Of a DNA stretch of 64,000 bases, positions 22,396 through 34,379 are shown one piece after another. The position numbers and the translations under genes were made by a program. The notes beneath the pieces were generated by a model, which was given only the letters and a program-made list of their open reading frames with translations, was not told the origin of the DNA and made no database searches. Every line of letters starts with the position of its first letter. Positions within the stretch are counted from its first letter, which is position 1. Source of the stretch: Paralithodes platypus (taxonomy: Eukaryota; Arthropoda; Malacostraca; Decapoda; Lithodidae). Location: NCBI GenBank assembly GCA_032716605.1, contig CM064512.1, positions 27,519,273-27,583,272 of the forward strand, in the 5' to 3' direction.

Positions 22396-23323
22396 AAAGG
22401 TATAAGGTCCCATAGAGTGACAGAGTACACATTATAAGTAATAATAGGCCTATTAAAGCATTATGGATTGTATGGTCATTTTTTGGTTGTTTTGGAATTT
22501 TGTAATATATTCTGAATTCCGATTCTTGATAACAGGTGTCCAAGAGATCGGAGAATCCTTGGCCTAGCGTAGAAAGAAAGATTAGGCCTAGGCTAGGCTT
22601 ATCTATAGCCTACCTTGTCCATTCTTATTATATAAAATCTAACCAATATAACCTCTTGTAGACCTATACACCTAAATACAGTTCCTTTGCACTAATATGG
22701 GATGATTATGTGTTTTAGATCATAATAGTCAATAAGTCATTGACCAAATCTTTTGTTTACATGGCGAAGACTCGGCAGACGACGTACGCTAAACGCTATT
22801 TTCACCATTATATATATTATTTATTAGTAATCTTTTCTACTTTAATGCATGAAAATAAAATAATTTGTAATTTTATACACTTGTTTGTGTATTAAAACTG
22901 AGTAATTAACTTAAATATTCAAATTTTATACTCGATCTCTAAAATTACGTGGACCTTGGACCCTCCGCGGAAGCAGGTAGGCTCCGTGGAGCGGGTGACC
23001 CCAATATACTGCCATACCGCGGCAGGGCTGCCAGAATGCGGAAATACGTCACAAAACGCGGAAATTAAACTATGGAAAGACGAAGCGAGGAAATTGTATC
23101 CGAATTTCCTCATTATCTAAATAATTCGGAATATTCATTTCCGCACAGAGTGAAATGAATATATAAAGTTAAATACGGTTCTAAGTACTATTTATGTGTT
23201 TAATACAACATTACATAATGTACAGTGTAGTTTCCATACCACTCAAAACAAATATAAATATACCTGTAACTATATTGACATACAAGTATTTATAATACAG
23301 GCACCGACACATTCACGGTCTCC
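22396..23323. other. No recognised feature
   Basis: AT-rich, with AGGCCTA words near 22580. I see no coding frame or inverted repeat. Confidence 0.4.
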
Positions 23324-23811
23324 TTAACACCTTACGAGCGGCCTATGCGGTTTATGTATGTGTACCGCCCAGCGGGGTGTTTTTAGCCAAAATAGGGCTG
23401 TTTACGTGATCATTTTCATGCCTAAATAAGACCCAGAACGTAAAACAAGTACCTATCCCTGAAAGGGCATAAACAGAGCTTTCGAATGACACCATAACGA
23501 TCCTTGTATGATGGATAGTTTTCTTGCAATAACCGTGCAACGCGAGTGCAAAAAGCAGGTAATTCGGTACTTTCGGTACATAATTGAGTATGTAGCGAGT
23601 GAGAGAGGGAGGAGGGAGCTGAGATTTGTGTCAGTAGGTTCGCCGCGGTGGTCTGGAGCAGTCATACGCTCGCTAGTCTCCTGCCACCACTTGTCTCTCT
23701 CTCTCAGCCACATTACGTGCTGAAATTGCCACTCGAGTTATGTCGAGCGCCGCCACATAGTCCAGCTTTATTTAACTCGACTTATGTTGCGCGCCGCTAG
23801 TTATGGGTTAA
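23324..23811. mobile_element. TTAA-flanked MITE family T3, copy 1
   Basis: TTAA at 23324-23327 and 23808-23811. Left end CACCTTACGAGCGGCC, right end (other strand) CCCATAACTAGCGGCG: an imperfect inverted repeat. The right end continues AACATAAGTCGAGT, closely matching the left end of the MITE at 41693 (GACTTAAGTCGAGT). No transposase frame; piggyBac-like by target. Confidence 0.65.
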
Positions 23812-24105
23812 TAATGTACAGTTCTCTGCACAATTCCGTTTCGCTCTGAGATTGTATTTATGGAATAACAAAATAGTATAATTTAAATTTGAGTGTAGTA
23901 TCTAAAAATGTTTCAAAAAAAGATGAATTAACTACTGCTTAGCAAGGAACTCTCATAATTCAACAATCTTAATTTTCTTTCATAAATACAATCTGAGAGA
24001 TAAACGGATCATGTGCAATATAGAATGTGCTATATTTATTATTAATATGAGTACATATATTTGTTATATATAAATACATAGTTATAGACTATTGCTTTGC
24101 TTGAG

Positions 24106-25163
24106 TATACAGGGTGTTTTAAAACAACACTGCCAGAGTATGACGACCACATTGATAAAAATATATAATACACACATTTCTATTCTATTTTTACCAAATA
24201 TATATTGTAACGGAGATAAATGGTTATTTAGAAATGTAGCAAAACAGGGTTCTGAGCTCAGCACAAAACATATGATACATAATATGAATGATTACCAAGT
24301 AAAAAAGGTAAAGAGGAGATATCTAATGACCTAATCACATATGAATAATTACAAAATCAAAGTAACATAAAATTGGTAATGATATTTTGCAATTAGAAGA
24401 AAACTGCTAAGTATTATAATCCAAGTAGCGTAAAAAGATATGCACCATTTGTAATGATGACCAAGAGGTAAAATATTGAATCTCAAGTCTGGGTCAGGTA
24501 TCCGAACACTGCTATAGGTAATTTAATCGTTCGTGAAACTGTTTGAATGGGAAAAAATTGTTCCTGCGCAATTTACTGTTTCAATACAAATACCTCATTA
24601 CGTTACTATTATCACAGAGTACTAACGAAATATGTCTATCAGTTTTATGGTTGAAGTTTGACGATTTTACGTAGCTGTAGACATACAAGTATACGGTGTT
24701 CACTAATGAATATTTAAAATCATCTAATGGTACCCAAAACATACAATTTACGTCACTTGGACTTAACGAGTATAAAATAACAAAGGCAAAGACACACCTA
24801 AATAACGACAATCCATATTTATGAGATATTATAAGGTAAATAAAATCACTATGACAGAAGAAGATAGCACCATGGCCGAGCAGATGATTAAACACATGAG
24901 AAGATTCGTTATGACTCCAAAGCTTCGAAGAAAAACTCGAACTGGGATGGGAGGCAAGAGGTAGGCTATTTGGGGGAGAGGGGGGACACTAGCCCGTGTT
25001 CGGATTATAGCTCATACCTGGGTGTCACTAATTATTTTTACTCTATGCGGTTTAAATCATTAATGGTATATTATTGTGCATTTTGTCCTTAGATAATCTT
25101 TTGTTATTTTATTTACTAATTAGCAGATGAGGTCTGGCAGTGTTGTTTTAAAACACCCTGTAT
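24106..25163. mobile_element. 1.05 kb terminal-inverted-repeat element
   Basis: CAGGGTGTTTTAAAACAACA at 24110 is answered by TGTTGTTTTAAAACACCCTG ending at 25160. The inverted repeats are about 28 bp (continuing CTGCCAGA) and flanked by TA/TATA. The interior is AT-rich with no recognisable transposase. A TA target suggests a Tc1/mariner or ISL2EU-type element; I cannot decide which. Confidence 0.7.
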
Positions 25164-25840
25164 AGTATATATTTGTAAGCATTACCTGTAGGCCTATTCA
25201 TTACTCCTAAATGGTACGTAGAACTTGTACTGTATATACGTAAATATTAATAAACACGGGTACCCTAAATTTCATCAATTGGGTTTTGTTATACCAGCCT
25301 TTTTGCTGGGTTTACTTGATAAAAGGTGGATCCTAACTTAACTGGGTAGAGAAGGAATTCACACACAGACACACACACAAACATGCAGAGGTGTAAGGAC
25401 AAGATAAGAGTACATACTGTATATAATAATTATATTCAATATAGATAACAACATATGATGGCTTACCTGCCTAATAGCTCACACATATAATGACAAATAC
25501 AATGCACAAAATCATGGACATGGATTGATATACACCGGAGCTAAGATGAATTGCATTGTGCACATGGTTTGTATCCTCGTCTATAGAGGCCGAACAAGTG
25601 AGAAGGGAGGTCTGTTATACAGCCATCAGGAAGCTAAGTTCTTCGTTCTGGTGCCGTGGTTCAACATCTAAGGATCTTCCTCGTGCTCGTCCATGTAGTG
25701 GCTTCAACGTCAGGGTTGGTGGTGGGTGGCCCTCCAACAACGTCCTCCAGCAGGTCTCAACACAGCGGTGAATTGGCTCCTTACCATCCAGGTGTTGTGA
25801 GGTAAGGGGGAGAGCTCAGAGAAATTTCTAGGGAGCACTG
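25164..25840. other. Non-coding with (CA)n
   Basis: Contains CACACACAGACACACACACAAAC near 25361 (split by single changes). Around 25280 it has a phrase resembling 27170 (TGTTATAC...TTTTTxCTGGG), so the two repeat blocks that follow may belong to related units. Confidence 0.35.
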
Positions 25841-26480
25841 ACCAGTGTACTGGCAATCTAGCAACTACTATACTCAAGTCTCAGGCTACATACGGACCAG
25901 TGTATTGGTGATAGCCTTTACCCAAGCCTGGAGGGTTAGAGAACTTACTAGACAGCGCAGACCAGTGTAGCCTACTGTCCACCTAGCAATATCTCTCTCG
26001 AGTAATGGAGAAGTCATTATAGCCTGGATAACAACTGATACCCAAGTTGGGGAGGACCAGAGAATCTATTAGGCAGCTCGAACCAGTGTACTGTCCACCT
26101 AACAATTTATCGGTAGGGTTTGCGTCACTACCCAGGGACTGAGTTGTGGCGGGCTACACGGACCAGTAGACTGGTAGCAAGCTAAAGCTCAAGAACCGGG
26201 CTCAACAGACTACTTGGACCAGTATACTGGCAGTAAGTCATTACCCAGGATTTGCACAATAATTAGAGACGTAAGGACAAGTAAACTGACAACTCGTCGT
26301 TATTATACAATTCCTCCTTTACTATTCTTACAAGTGGGACAGCTTAGGAAGCTCCAAGTCTATGTATCTTCTTGCACTGACCAGTGTACAGGCAATTGGA
26401 TTTAGACCAGGAGATTGGATAGGGCTAGATGATGTCTGACTGCCGACTGACCAGTGTACGGGCAGATCACGTTGCACCTA
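25841..26480. repeat. Degenerate repeat with ACCAGTGTACTGG boxes
   Basis: The near-palindrome ACCAGTGTACTGG recurs about nine times, at roughly 25842, 25898, 25961, 26085, 26162, 26217, 26278, 26377 and 26449. Spacing is 55-125 bp and there is little similarity between the boxes. No coding frame spans it. Confidence 0.6.
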
Positions 26481-27552
26481 AGAATCGGCAGCTACTCTTG
26501 ACTCCACCCTGTCTGCCCTCTGATAGTTTCACCTGGCATGTCATACATTCAGCAACATAGTCCAAAGCGAGGTATCTGCGAGTAATAGGGGTATTGGGTT
26601 AAGGTGTCGATTTTAAAGGACTTAGGTCGACCCCCACAGTGCCGGCACAGCCTGGGTGGCTGCGCTGAGAGTGAGAAGGGTCCGAGCGCTCTCCTTTGAA
26701 TTTGGCGGGCATCCGGGCCGGTGTATTGTTTGGCTCGCTTCCTCTCCGGGGCTTCTCTGGGCTGCGGCGTCTTTTGGATGTTTTGTGGTGCTTATTGGAT
26801 TTGTGATGTTTGTGTCGCCTTTCCTTGGGTGGTGAGGTGACTTCCCTGATGGCGTTGGTTCTGATTTCTCGGGGCTCTAGTTTTGCTTCTCATTCTTGTG
26901 GATCTCCCATTTTCTGTCTTTATATCCTTCCTTCTTTCCTACTGGCGTCTTCCCATTCTTGTTGGTGTTTCCCTTTTCTTTCTTTCTTGCTCTGGTCGCT
27001 ACTATATCCCGAGTCTCGAGTTGTCGCTCGTATTTTAGGTATTGATCATATTTGTTGAAAATGGCAATTTATTTGGCTTTGACTAATCAACGTAAAAAAC
27101 ATAAAACGTATATTTACTGCTACTACTATTACTATTACTACCTTAATAATAATAATAATAATAATGTTATACAAGGTTTTTACTGGGGTTGTATTGACTA
27201 ATTAGGTAGGTTCCTACTTGACTGGGGAAAAGGAGACAAACACAAGCACAAAGGCAATAAAGGATAATATAACACAGAGTACAACCATAGATTATTCTTA
27301 TTTGACAGTAACATATGATTGTAAGTGCAATGTTACATCAGACATGGATAGGTAATTATATTACAGCACGATCGAGGACCCACTAGGCGTCTCAAGCGAA
27401 GATCTTTGGCAGGTTCCGTCTTTGAAGATGCGGCTGCATTGTATTCCTGATGAAGTCCTGGTCCGTGGTGGTGGTCCTGCCGTGTGACGAATGCAGAGTT
27501 GGCGAAGACTTCCTTGGGGTCTTCTGAAGATCTGCGGGGTTGAGGTCTTTTA
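26481..27552. other. Unassigned; basic low-complexity frames
   Basis: Includes (AAT)n at 27146-27165 and a minus-strand stretch (about 27050-26600) rich in K, P and R with several stops. I recognise no domain. Confidence 0.3.
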
Positions 27553-28000
27553 CGAATATGAGCCATTTCACCAGTGTCTTACGCTCTCGTATCGTAGGAC
27601 TTGAGTAGGGAGTCGTTTCACCAGTGTCTTACGCACTCCACTACGAGTCCTTGACCTAGACTTCGTACAGAATCTCTGAAAGAACTTTGATGTTGGATGT
27701 TGGGGTTATACGAGTATGAGCCGTTTCATAAGTGTCTTACACTCGTATCGCAAAACTTAAGTAGGGAGTTGTTTCACCAGTGTCTTACACCCTCCACTAC
27801 AAGCCTGACTTCCTACAGGAGTCTCTGAAAGAACTTTGATGTTGGATCTTGGGTCTAAACATGTACGAGCCATTTTACCAGTGTCTTACGGTCTCGTATC
27901 ATAGGTGAAACTACTCCCTACTTAGTCCTGTGTCTTACACCCTCCACTACGAGTCCTGACTGAGAAGGAAGCCGTTTCACCAGTGTCTTACGCTCTTCCA
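27553..28000. repeat. About 150-bp tandem repeat with CACCAGTGTCTTAC boxes
   Basis: Units begin near 27561, 27717 and 27867 (TGAGCCRTTTCACCAGTG), so the period is about 150-156 bp. Each unit has two CACCAGTGTCTTAC boxes and the phrase TCTGAAAGAACTTTGATGTT. About 2.8 copies, diverged by substitutions and small indels. Confidence 0.65.
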
Positions 28001-28263
28001 ACCAGCCTTACTATTTGTGTAGGTTTACTAGAACTAGAGCGCTTGTCGGTACTATACATACTCTAATTATAGTCAATCCTCTACCAAGGCAATGTATACC
28101 AGTGTGGTTCAGCAAGAATAGGCCTACTAGCACATCCAAGGTACCTTCGAGAAATGCGTCGAGTAGTTCCATCAGTGTCTTATTCTCTCACCGGTGTGGT
28201 AAGAGTATCTGTTCAACTCTACTGATGATGATGAGGTAGGCTGATATGGTCTTACCGCTTTCG

Positions 28264-28463
28264 TCATTCTTCTCGGTGGGGCATTTCACGGCTAGAGGGG
28301 CGGTTGTGCATGGAGGAGGGTCTGGGCTGGCTGCGGCAGCCTTTCTGGGAATCCGCGCCATGGCGGTGGTGAGCCTCCAAGATAGAAGGGCACGTGGTGT
28401 GTTGATCTTTATGCACGGTTTGTTTATCACGACATCTTGAGGGGTTATCTTTATTAGGTATGT
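28264..28463 (-). pseudogene. Unknown ORF, 3' part (5' part at 39920-40077)
   Basis: The minus frame ends at a stop near 28264. Joined at the LINE B target site to the piece at 39920-40077 it stays in frame with no base lost. It is basic and contains C and H residues (CRDKQTVHKDQHTTC), with no family I recognise. Together about 117 codons from ATG 40077. Being open across both breakpoints suggests it was coding before the insertions, possibly part of another element. Confidence 0.35.
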
Positions 28464-31400
28464 TACGTATGTTAAAGATGGATGTGTGGATGTGTGTGGG
28501 GTAGGTGAGACGCACCTGTTGGGTTCTGGAGTGTGGGATGGTGAGAGTGATCATGATTTGTGGGGTGGGGAAGGATGGGTTGTCTGGTCTGGATTGGATG
28601 CAGGATATAAACGTAAGAAAAAGGAAGGGGTAGCAGTAATTTTGTCAGAAAGGTTGAGGAAGTGTGTGAACAACTATGGATGCGTGGACTCAAGAATTGT
28701 ATGGTGTGAGTGCAAGATTGGGATAGATAGGTATACTTTTATGTGTGTCTATGCACCAGTCAACCAAGAAACTGGGAAAGGTGCGGAAGAAAATAGAAAA
28801 TTTTGGAATAAAGTCAATAAATGTATAAGAGAAAGGCAAGAGTGTACACAAGTAATATTAGTAGGCGACATGAATGGTAGAGTTGGAAACGAGGAGATAG
28901 AAGGTATAGTGGGTAAATGGGGTGTGGAGGGTAGGAATATGAATGGTGACTTCCTTTTAGAAGTATGTGCGGAGAGAGAGATGTTTCTGGCTAACACATT
29001 TTTTTAACATCGTCACATTCATAGATATACATGGCACAGAGGTGAAGGTGAGCAGGAACAGAAATCTCTAATTGACTACGCCATGATGGACTCCGGACTA
29101 AAAGGAAGAATTTTAGATTCAAAAGCTGTAAGAAGTATGCGGACGGGATCAGACCACTATACAGTGCTGCCAAAAGTGAGGATAAGGAAAGAGTGGAAAT
29201 ATGAGAGGAAAGAGAGAAAACTGACAGTAGCGAGAATAAATGTGAGAAAATTAAATGAAGAATGTAATGCAACAAAATACAAGGACATCCTGAAAGAGAC
29301 TATAAAGGACATGGATGTTATGATAGATCTGGGAAATACTGTAGACGAAGTATGGAAAGGTACAAGAGACTCCATGATTAAAGCAGCTGAGAAAGTATGT
29401 GGGAAGAAAACCTTTAAAATGTGGAAGAAGAAAGGTAACGCATGGTTTAGTAAAGAGATAGAAGAAATAGTGAAAAAAAAGAAAGGTTCAGAAAGAGTAT
29501 GCTGCAAAAGAATAGACCTAGAGAAACTAGAGATGCGAGGAAAGAAGAATATAACAATTTTAAACAAAGAGTGAAGAGGGAGATACAAGACGCTAAAAGG
29601 AAGACAGATGAGGCATATGGGAGAAAGATTAGTGAACAGTTTCTGAATGACAGGAAAGCATACTACAGAGCTGTGAAAGAAGCCAGAGGGAAGAAGACTG
29701 AGAGTGTCTCAGGTGGTAGGATGAGGGACATGAATGGGGAAATGGTAGAGGGTGATGGTGTGGTGAAAGTATGGAAAGATCATTTTAGTAGCTTAGCTGT
29801 AAAGAGTAGGGGGAAGGCAAAGATCTCATCCATAGGAATGGAGAGAGGTAGAATAAACAGGGTAGTTGAAAGCCAGATAAGCAGAGAAGAAGTAAAAGAA
29901 GCAATCCATAGACTTAAAATGGGCAAAGCTGCTGGAGTAGTTAACATCCCAGGTGAAATGCTGAGATATGGAGGAGAAGAAGCTGTTGACATAATGCATA
30001 GGTTATGTAAATTAGCATGGGAAAAGGAAAGTGTATCAGAGGACTGGAGGAAAGCAGTGATAGTACCCTTGTACAAAGGGAAGGGTAGTAAAGAAGAGTG
30101 TAAGAATTATAGGGGAATTAGCTTGCTTAGCATACCTGGAAAGGTACACACAAGAGTAGTAACACAGAGGCTACAGAAGATAACGGATGACAAAATAGGC
30201 GAGGAACAGGGAGGTTTCAGAAAGGGCAGGGGCTGCGTTGACCAGATAGCCTCAATGCGATTGTTGGTAGAGAAGTATCTGGCCAAAAACAGAAAACTCT
30301 ATGCAGCATTCATGGATTTGGAAAAAGCCTACGACAAAGTAGACTGGGAGGGCCTGTGGGATGTGTTAACAGTATATGGTGTGGGAGGAAAGTTGCTAAT
30401 GGCAGTAAAATCTTTTTATAGGAATGCAATGGCAAATGTGAAGGTAGGGGATAAGTTAAGTGAAAGTTTTGAGGTTAATGTAAGTGTAAGACAGGGATGT
30501 GTCATGTCAGCTTGGTTGTTCAATATATACATGGATGGAGTGATTAGGGAATGTAGGGCTGTATCAATGGGTGTGGGAGCTAGACTGGAATCAGAGGGAA
30601 GAACATGGAAGATTTTAACATGCCTATATGCGGACGATGCAGTCCTGTTGGCGGAAAATGCTGCAGAACTTCAGAGAGTGGTCACTGACTTTGACAGGGT
30701 ATGTGAAAAGAGAAAGTTAAAGGTCAATGTAGGGAAATGTAAGGTAATGGTGTTTGAGAGAAGAATGCATGAAACCATAGATTTTAAGGACAAATAGAGA
30801 ATCAAGAAAGAACACATGAAAAGTTGTAAAATAAAATTGAAAAATGAAGTACTAGAAGAGGTTGAAAGTTTCAAGTATTTGGGAGCTGTACTATGCAAAT
30901 ATGGTAAAATGGAGAGTGAGATAAAAGAGAGAAAAATGCAAGGGAGAAGAGTGATTGGAGAACTTGATAGTATTCTCAAAGGAAGAATGGTTAGCCAGGA
31001 AGTCAAAAAGTCACTGAGAAACAGTGTGCTGCTCCCAACACTCTCGTATGGAAGCGAGACATGGACGGCAAGTGACGAGGACCTCTTCAAACTGAGAGCT
31101 GTGGAGATGAGCTTTTTCAGAATGGCAGCTGGCATGAATAGGCTAGATGGGCAAAGTAATAGGGAAGTGTACGAGTCCTTTGGAATGGAAGAGCAGGCTT
31201 TGGGCATTGATTGTGGTGTGGTTGAGTGGATAAAGAGAAGTACTTTGAGGTGGTATGGTCATGTTCAGAGAATGGATGAAGACAGAATGCCAAGAAAGAT
31301 ATATGGGAGTCAGGTGAGTGGAACCGCTAGTAGTGGAAGACCACCTATGGTATGGGAAAAGAAAGTGGAAAAATATATTGAAGAAAAACTTCCACGAAGT

Positions 31401-31528
31401 GGAAGGGGCATTGTGGCACGGGCACGGGAGGCATTTCTTGACAAAGTAGCTTGGAGACGTTTCTGTCATGGCCATCCTCTAGTTTCCCAGGGGGAAACAA
31501 GGCGTCGGAGATGATGATGATGATGATG
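28464..31528 (+). mobile_element. RTE-like LINE family B (endonuclease + RT)
   Basis: Three kb with an AP endonuclease domain (GVGETHLLGSG, FMCVYAPVN, LVGDMNGRVGN, and near 29130 GSDHYTV). The RT follows with LKMGKAAGVVNIPGEML, VIVPLYKGKG, GGFRKGRGCVDQI, FMDLEKAYDKVDWEGLW, RQGCVMSAWLFNIYMDGV and YADDAVLLAE, then VESFKYLGAVL and LRWYGHVQRMD. The tail is (GAT)n at 31512-31528. AGGTATGT is present at 28456-28463 and again 3' (31529-31533 continued at 39924), an 8-bp target duplication. The start of the endonuclease is truncated. Broken by a stop near 29006, a frameshift near 29560 and a stop at 30796, so close to intact but inactive. Confidence 0.85.
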
Positions 31529-31533
31529 AGGTA

Positions 31534-33351
31534 TGTTACAACCGGGGCTCGTATAAAACAAGGGCTCTTAATCATTGGACTAGGAAAGCACACAGCCACA
31601 ACGGTAACACTAGATCCAACCCCTGAACTTATAATGCCGGCGCACAAAAACACCTATACCCTCCAGAGTTAAATCTGTGATAACGGGGTATCCTAAAACT
31701 CGGTATAAGTGCACTACTACTACAGGCTGATGATCTCGGATACAGCCTGATCACAAGAACATACAATTACGGTAATAAGGTATACTAGGAAAAGATAGAG
31801 ATCTTAATTAAATCACTGCAATGATTTAATGCAAACTAGAAGAAGGTATATTTAAAGTTACTCTAAACAATAATGAACTGTCACTCTTATACTAAAGAAA
31901 GTGAACGAAAGTCCCAAAGCATCGAGCAGGAATCTTCTGAAGAAAGTCTGATGCTGGGGTAAGATGATCGTATCGGATTTTGAACTGTTATATAAAGCAG
32001 GGTCAATATAGGACAAGTGTAGAGACAGACAGTGTCAATTGACACAGGAATAACGATAAATGCACACTTAGTATTATCTCCAACAACAAAAGAAGTCCTT
32101 CATCAGGCAACTCAAAAAACCTGCTCAGGTTGTGCAACTCAACAACAACCATGGCTTACAGTCAACGTGAATAAGAATGCTGCATACATAACATAAGAGT
32201 TTATAAGTCTAAACGGGTGTCTGCTAGGCTAATAAAGTCTAGCTGGGATGTCGTAGGCTAGGAAACAATGGCTGAGCAAGCGGCTCGTAGCCTAGCGAAG
32301 TCCTTAAGGCTGTGCGGCCAAATTACGTTAATTGACGGGGTGCTCTCTTGAGAGATCCAGATCGCTAGTATCTGGTTCTCTCCTGGCAACCCTCTCAAAG
32401 TCAAAGCAAACGAGTTAGCACAGTGTTGGGTGGCAGAGGCAAAAGCCCTCACTTGCAACACAGTGCTAAACTCACAAGGTACACAGTCAGAAAGACCACC
32501 TAGGCTTCCCACATCTCCGTTGCGATTGTACAGGTTCAACAAAACCTAGTACACATCGGAAATCACAACAACAATGGCCTCACCCCAGTCTAGCATTAAA
32601 TAGCCCAGCAGACAGCCAAGGAATAGGCAGGGAGACACCGTGAGTGTGTCGAACCTCTACAGACAAAATGGTAACCCCTCCAAAATGCCTAACTAAACAT
32701 ATAATATCTGAGAGCTTCAGCATATAATACGATGGCCGATATATGAAATCGTGCAGAACCAAAGGGGAGTTATATTAAATAGAGAGGAAGAATGAGAGGT
32801 AAGAAGTTCAGAGAGAGAGAAAGTGCTCTATAGGTAGAAGTCGGTGACAGGTGGCAAGGGATATGTTAAGGGTATGCTGGTCAAACAAGCTCTGAAGAGA
32901 GTAGCTCCTTGGGACCCCTAGGATCAAACACAAAGGCATGGTGGTCAGCCAATCACAGGCCGCTACGTCACCAGGCAGCAGGGCTGCAGAAGGCGCCAGG
33001 AACCACCAGCCAATCAAGAGGCGTGGGAAGGCACGCACACGAGCCCACAAGCGAGGGGGAGGCACCACATGTATACGCACGCACACACAACCACCCCACT
33101 GCCTACATTATTCTCTCTCCTTAACTATATACAATGCATCTTATGTTCTACTCATGATATAAAATGCTTCCCCTTGTCACAGACGAAAATAAAGACCACC
33201 ACGGTACTGTCTGCAACAACACGAACACTATGAAAGAAAGAACAACATTGTAGATAGACTGTAGCCAAATACCTTGCCCCGGCGAGTGCTAGCAAGTGGC
33301 CAAGCGAGCGGCTGAGCCCACATGGCGTTCTGCCACGCTGCAGGCGTCACA
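31534..33351 (-). repeat. 3' LTR of G2
   Basis: 1818 bp, TGTTAC...GTCACA on the plus strand, i.e. TGTGACG...GTAACA in element sense. More than 95 % like the right LTR by eye, with scattered substitutions. Related to the solo LTR at 48761. Confidence 0.9.
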
Positions 33352-33616
33352 CCCCCCCCTAGATATTAGACGCTCAACCATGAGCTCTCTATCTGACAAG
33401 CAGAACGCCGATAAGACTCGCCACCCCTAATCACTTCGCAAGAAAGAAGGCAAAGCTCAGTTCTCATCAACCAAAAACAAAAATTACAACCCCTCCCAAC
33501 ACAATAGCTTAATTAATTCATACTGCTATGCTCCTAGAGCGAGCTTCTACTAGCCCAGCCTTCTGAGAGAAGCACAGGTTCGACTCAGAACTTTAGCTAT
33601 AACAAAAATTTAACTA
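33352..33616 (-). other. G2 polypurine tract and 3' untranslated region
   Basis: The C run at 33352-33359 is the polypurine tract of the minus-strand element, touching the LTR. The rest is non-coding and resembles 20345-20480 of G1. Confidence 0.7.
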
Positions 33617-34055
33617 TTAACCTGTACAGCCCCAGCGACGCGTCTGACGCGTCGGCGATGTATGTAACGCACAGCCCCAGCGACGCGTCTGACGCGTCAC
33701 CCTAATTGCGCCGACCGTAACCTCAGGTGTAGCCACTCAAGAGGGCTCAGATTTGTATGGGAACTGTGTACGTATCCCACGCAACCGTGCCGATGGTTGA
33801 AAACTCTCAAAGTCCACGTGCGTGCGCGCAAAAACCTGGTTTTTTGGGGTAATTGCCTTCAATTTTTTACTCTTGTAAAATACGTTTTCGGGGGCTCTGT
33901 AGGACCATTCTTTAAGCTTTTTGAGCGGTTTTTCATGGTTTTTCCTTCATTCCTAACCCATTCGCTATTGTTTCTGGAATAAAAAAAAAAATTTGAAAAC
34001 CGGCCGGGTTCTGGTGAACAAACATTACAAAACTAGCCGGAGCTCCACGGGTTAA
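33617..34055 (+). mobile_element. TTAA-flanked MITE family T1, copy 3
   Basis: 431 bp between TTAA at 33617-33620 and 34052-34055, same orientation as copy 1. It is inserted into the 3' region of G2 between the RNase H end and the LTR, so T1 moved after G2. Ends CCTGTACAGCCCCAGCG and CCCGTGGAGCTCCGGC have drifted more than in the other two copies. Confidence 0.85.
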
Positions 34056-34059
34056 AGAA

Positions 34060-34345
34060 AGAGTTTTTATAGAATTTTCATTTTTAATATGTTTATGGCG
34101 GCTGCACTTACAGGGGTAGCCTGATTTTTCTCCACTCTCAACACACACTGACTGAACGGCGAGGGTTCTCCTGCAAACAAACCCTCCCGTGACAAACAAT
34201 CAGCCAAAACATTATCAGTGCCCTTAGCATGCCACACATCCAACTTGTGTTCCGGCAGCACAACAACATCTGGCACTGATAAACTGCCCAGTTCAACACA
34301 AGACTGACATTTATCTTCGCTCTTTCCGGCAACGGGACCTGCCAA
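34060..34345 (-). pseudogene. G2 RNase H, C-terminal end
   Basis: LPEHKLDVWHAKGTDNVLADCLSRE near 34189-34260 corresponds to the last part of Gypsy RNase H (compare HIAGCDNVVADCLSR in G1). The catalytic DED residues lie in the deleted part. A further 40 residues follow to the MITE. Confidence 0.7.
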
Positions 34346-34379
34346 AAGCCTTTCACTAGTTCTACCTTCGTAATAGGCG

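Noticed and set aside
11241..22450. Similarity between the two flanks of G1 (GGTCCCATA...ACACATTATA words)
   Set aside because: Real but short and too diverged to separate a pre-existing tandem repeat from chance; the AAAG duplication explains the insertion.
26810..27058. Plus-strand 82-codon hydrophobic frame as membrane protein
   Set aside because: No conserved pattern; translation of T/C-rich low-complexity sequence.
28219..28238. (GAT)n followed by GAGGTA as the tail of another LINE B copy
   Set aside because: The sequence before it does not match the LINE B 3' end; a short microsatellite is enough.
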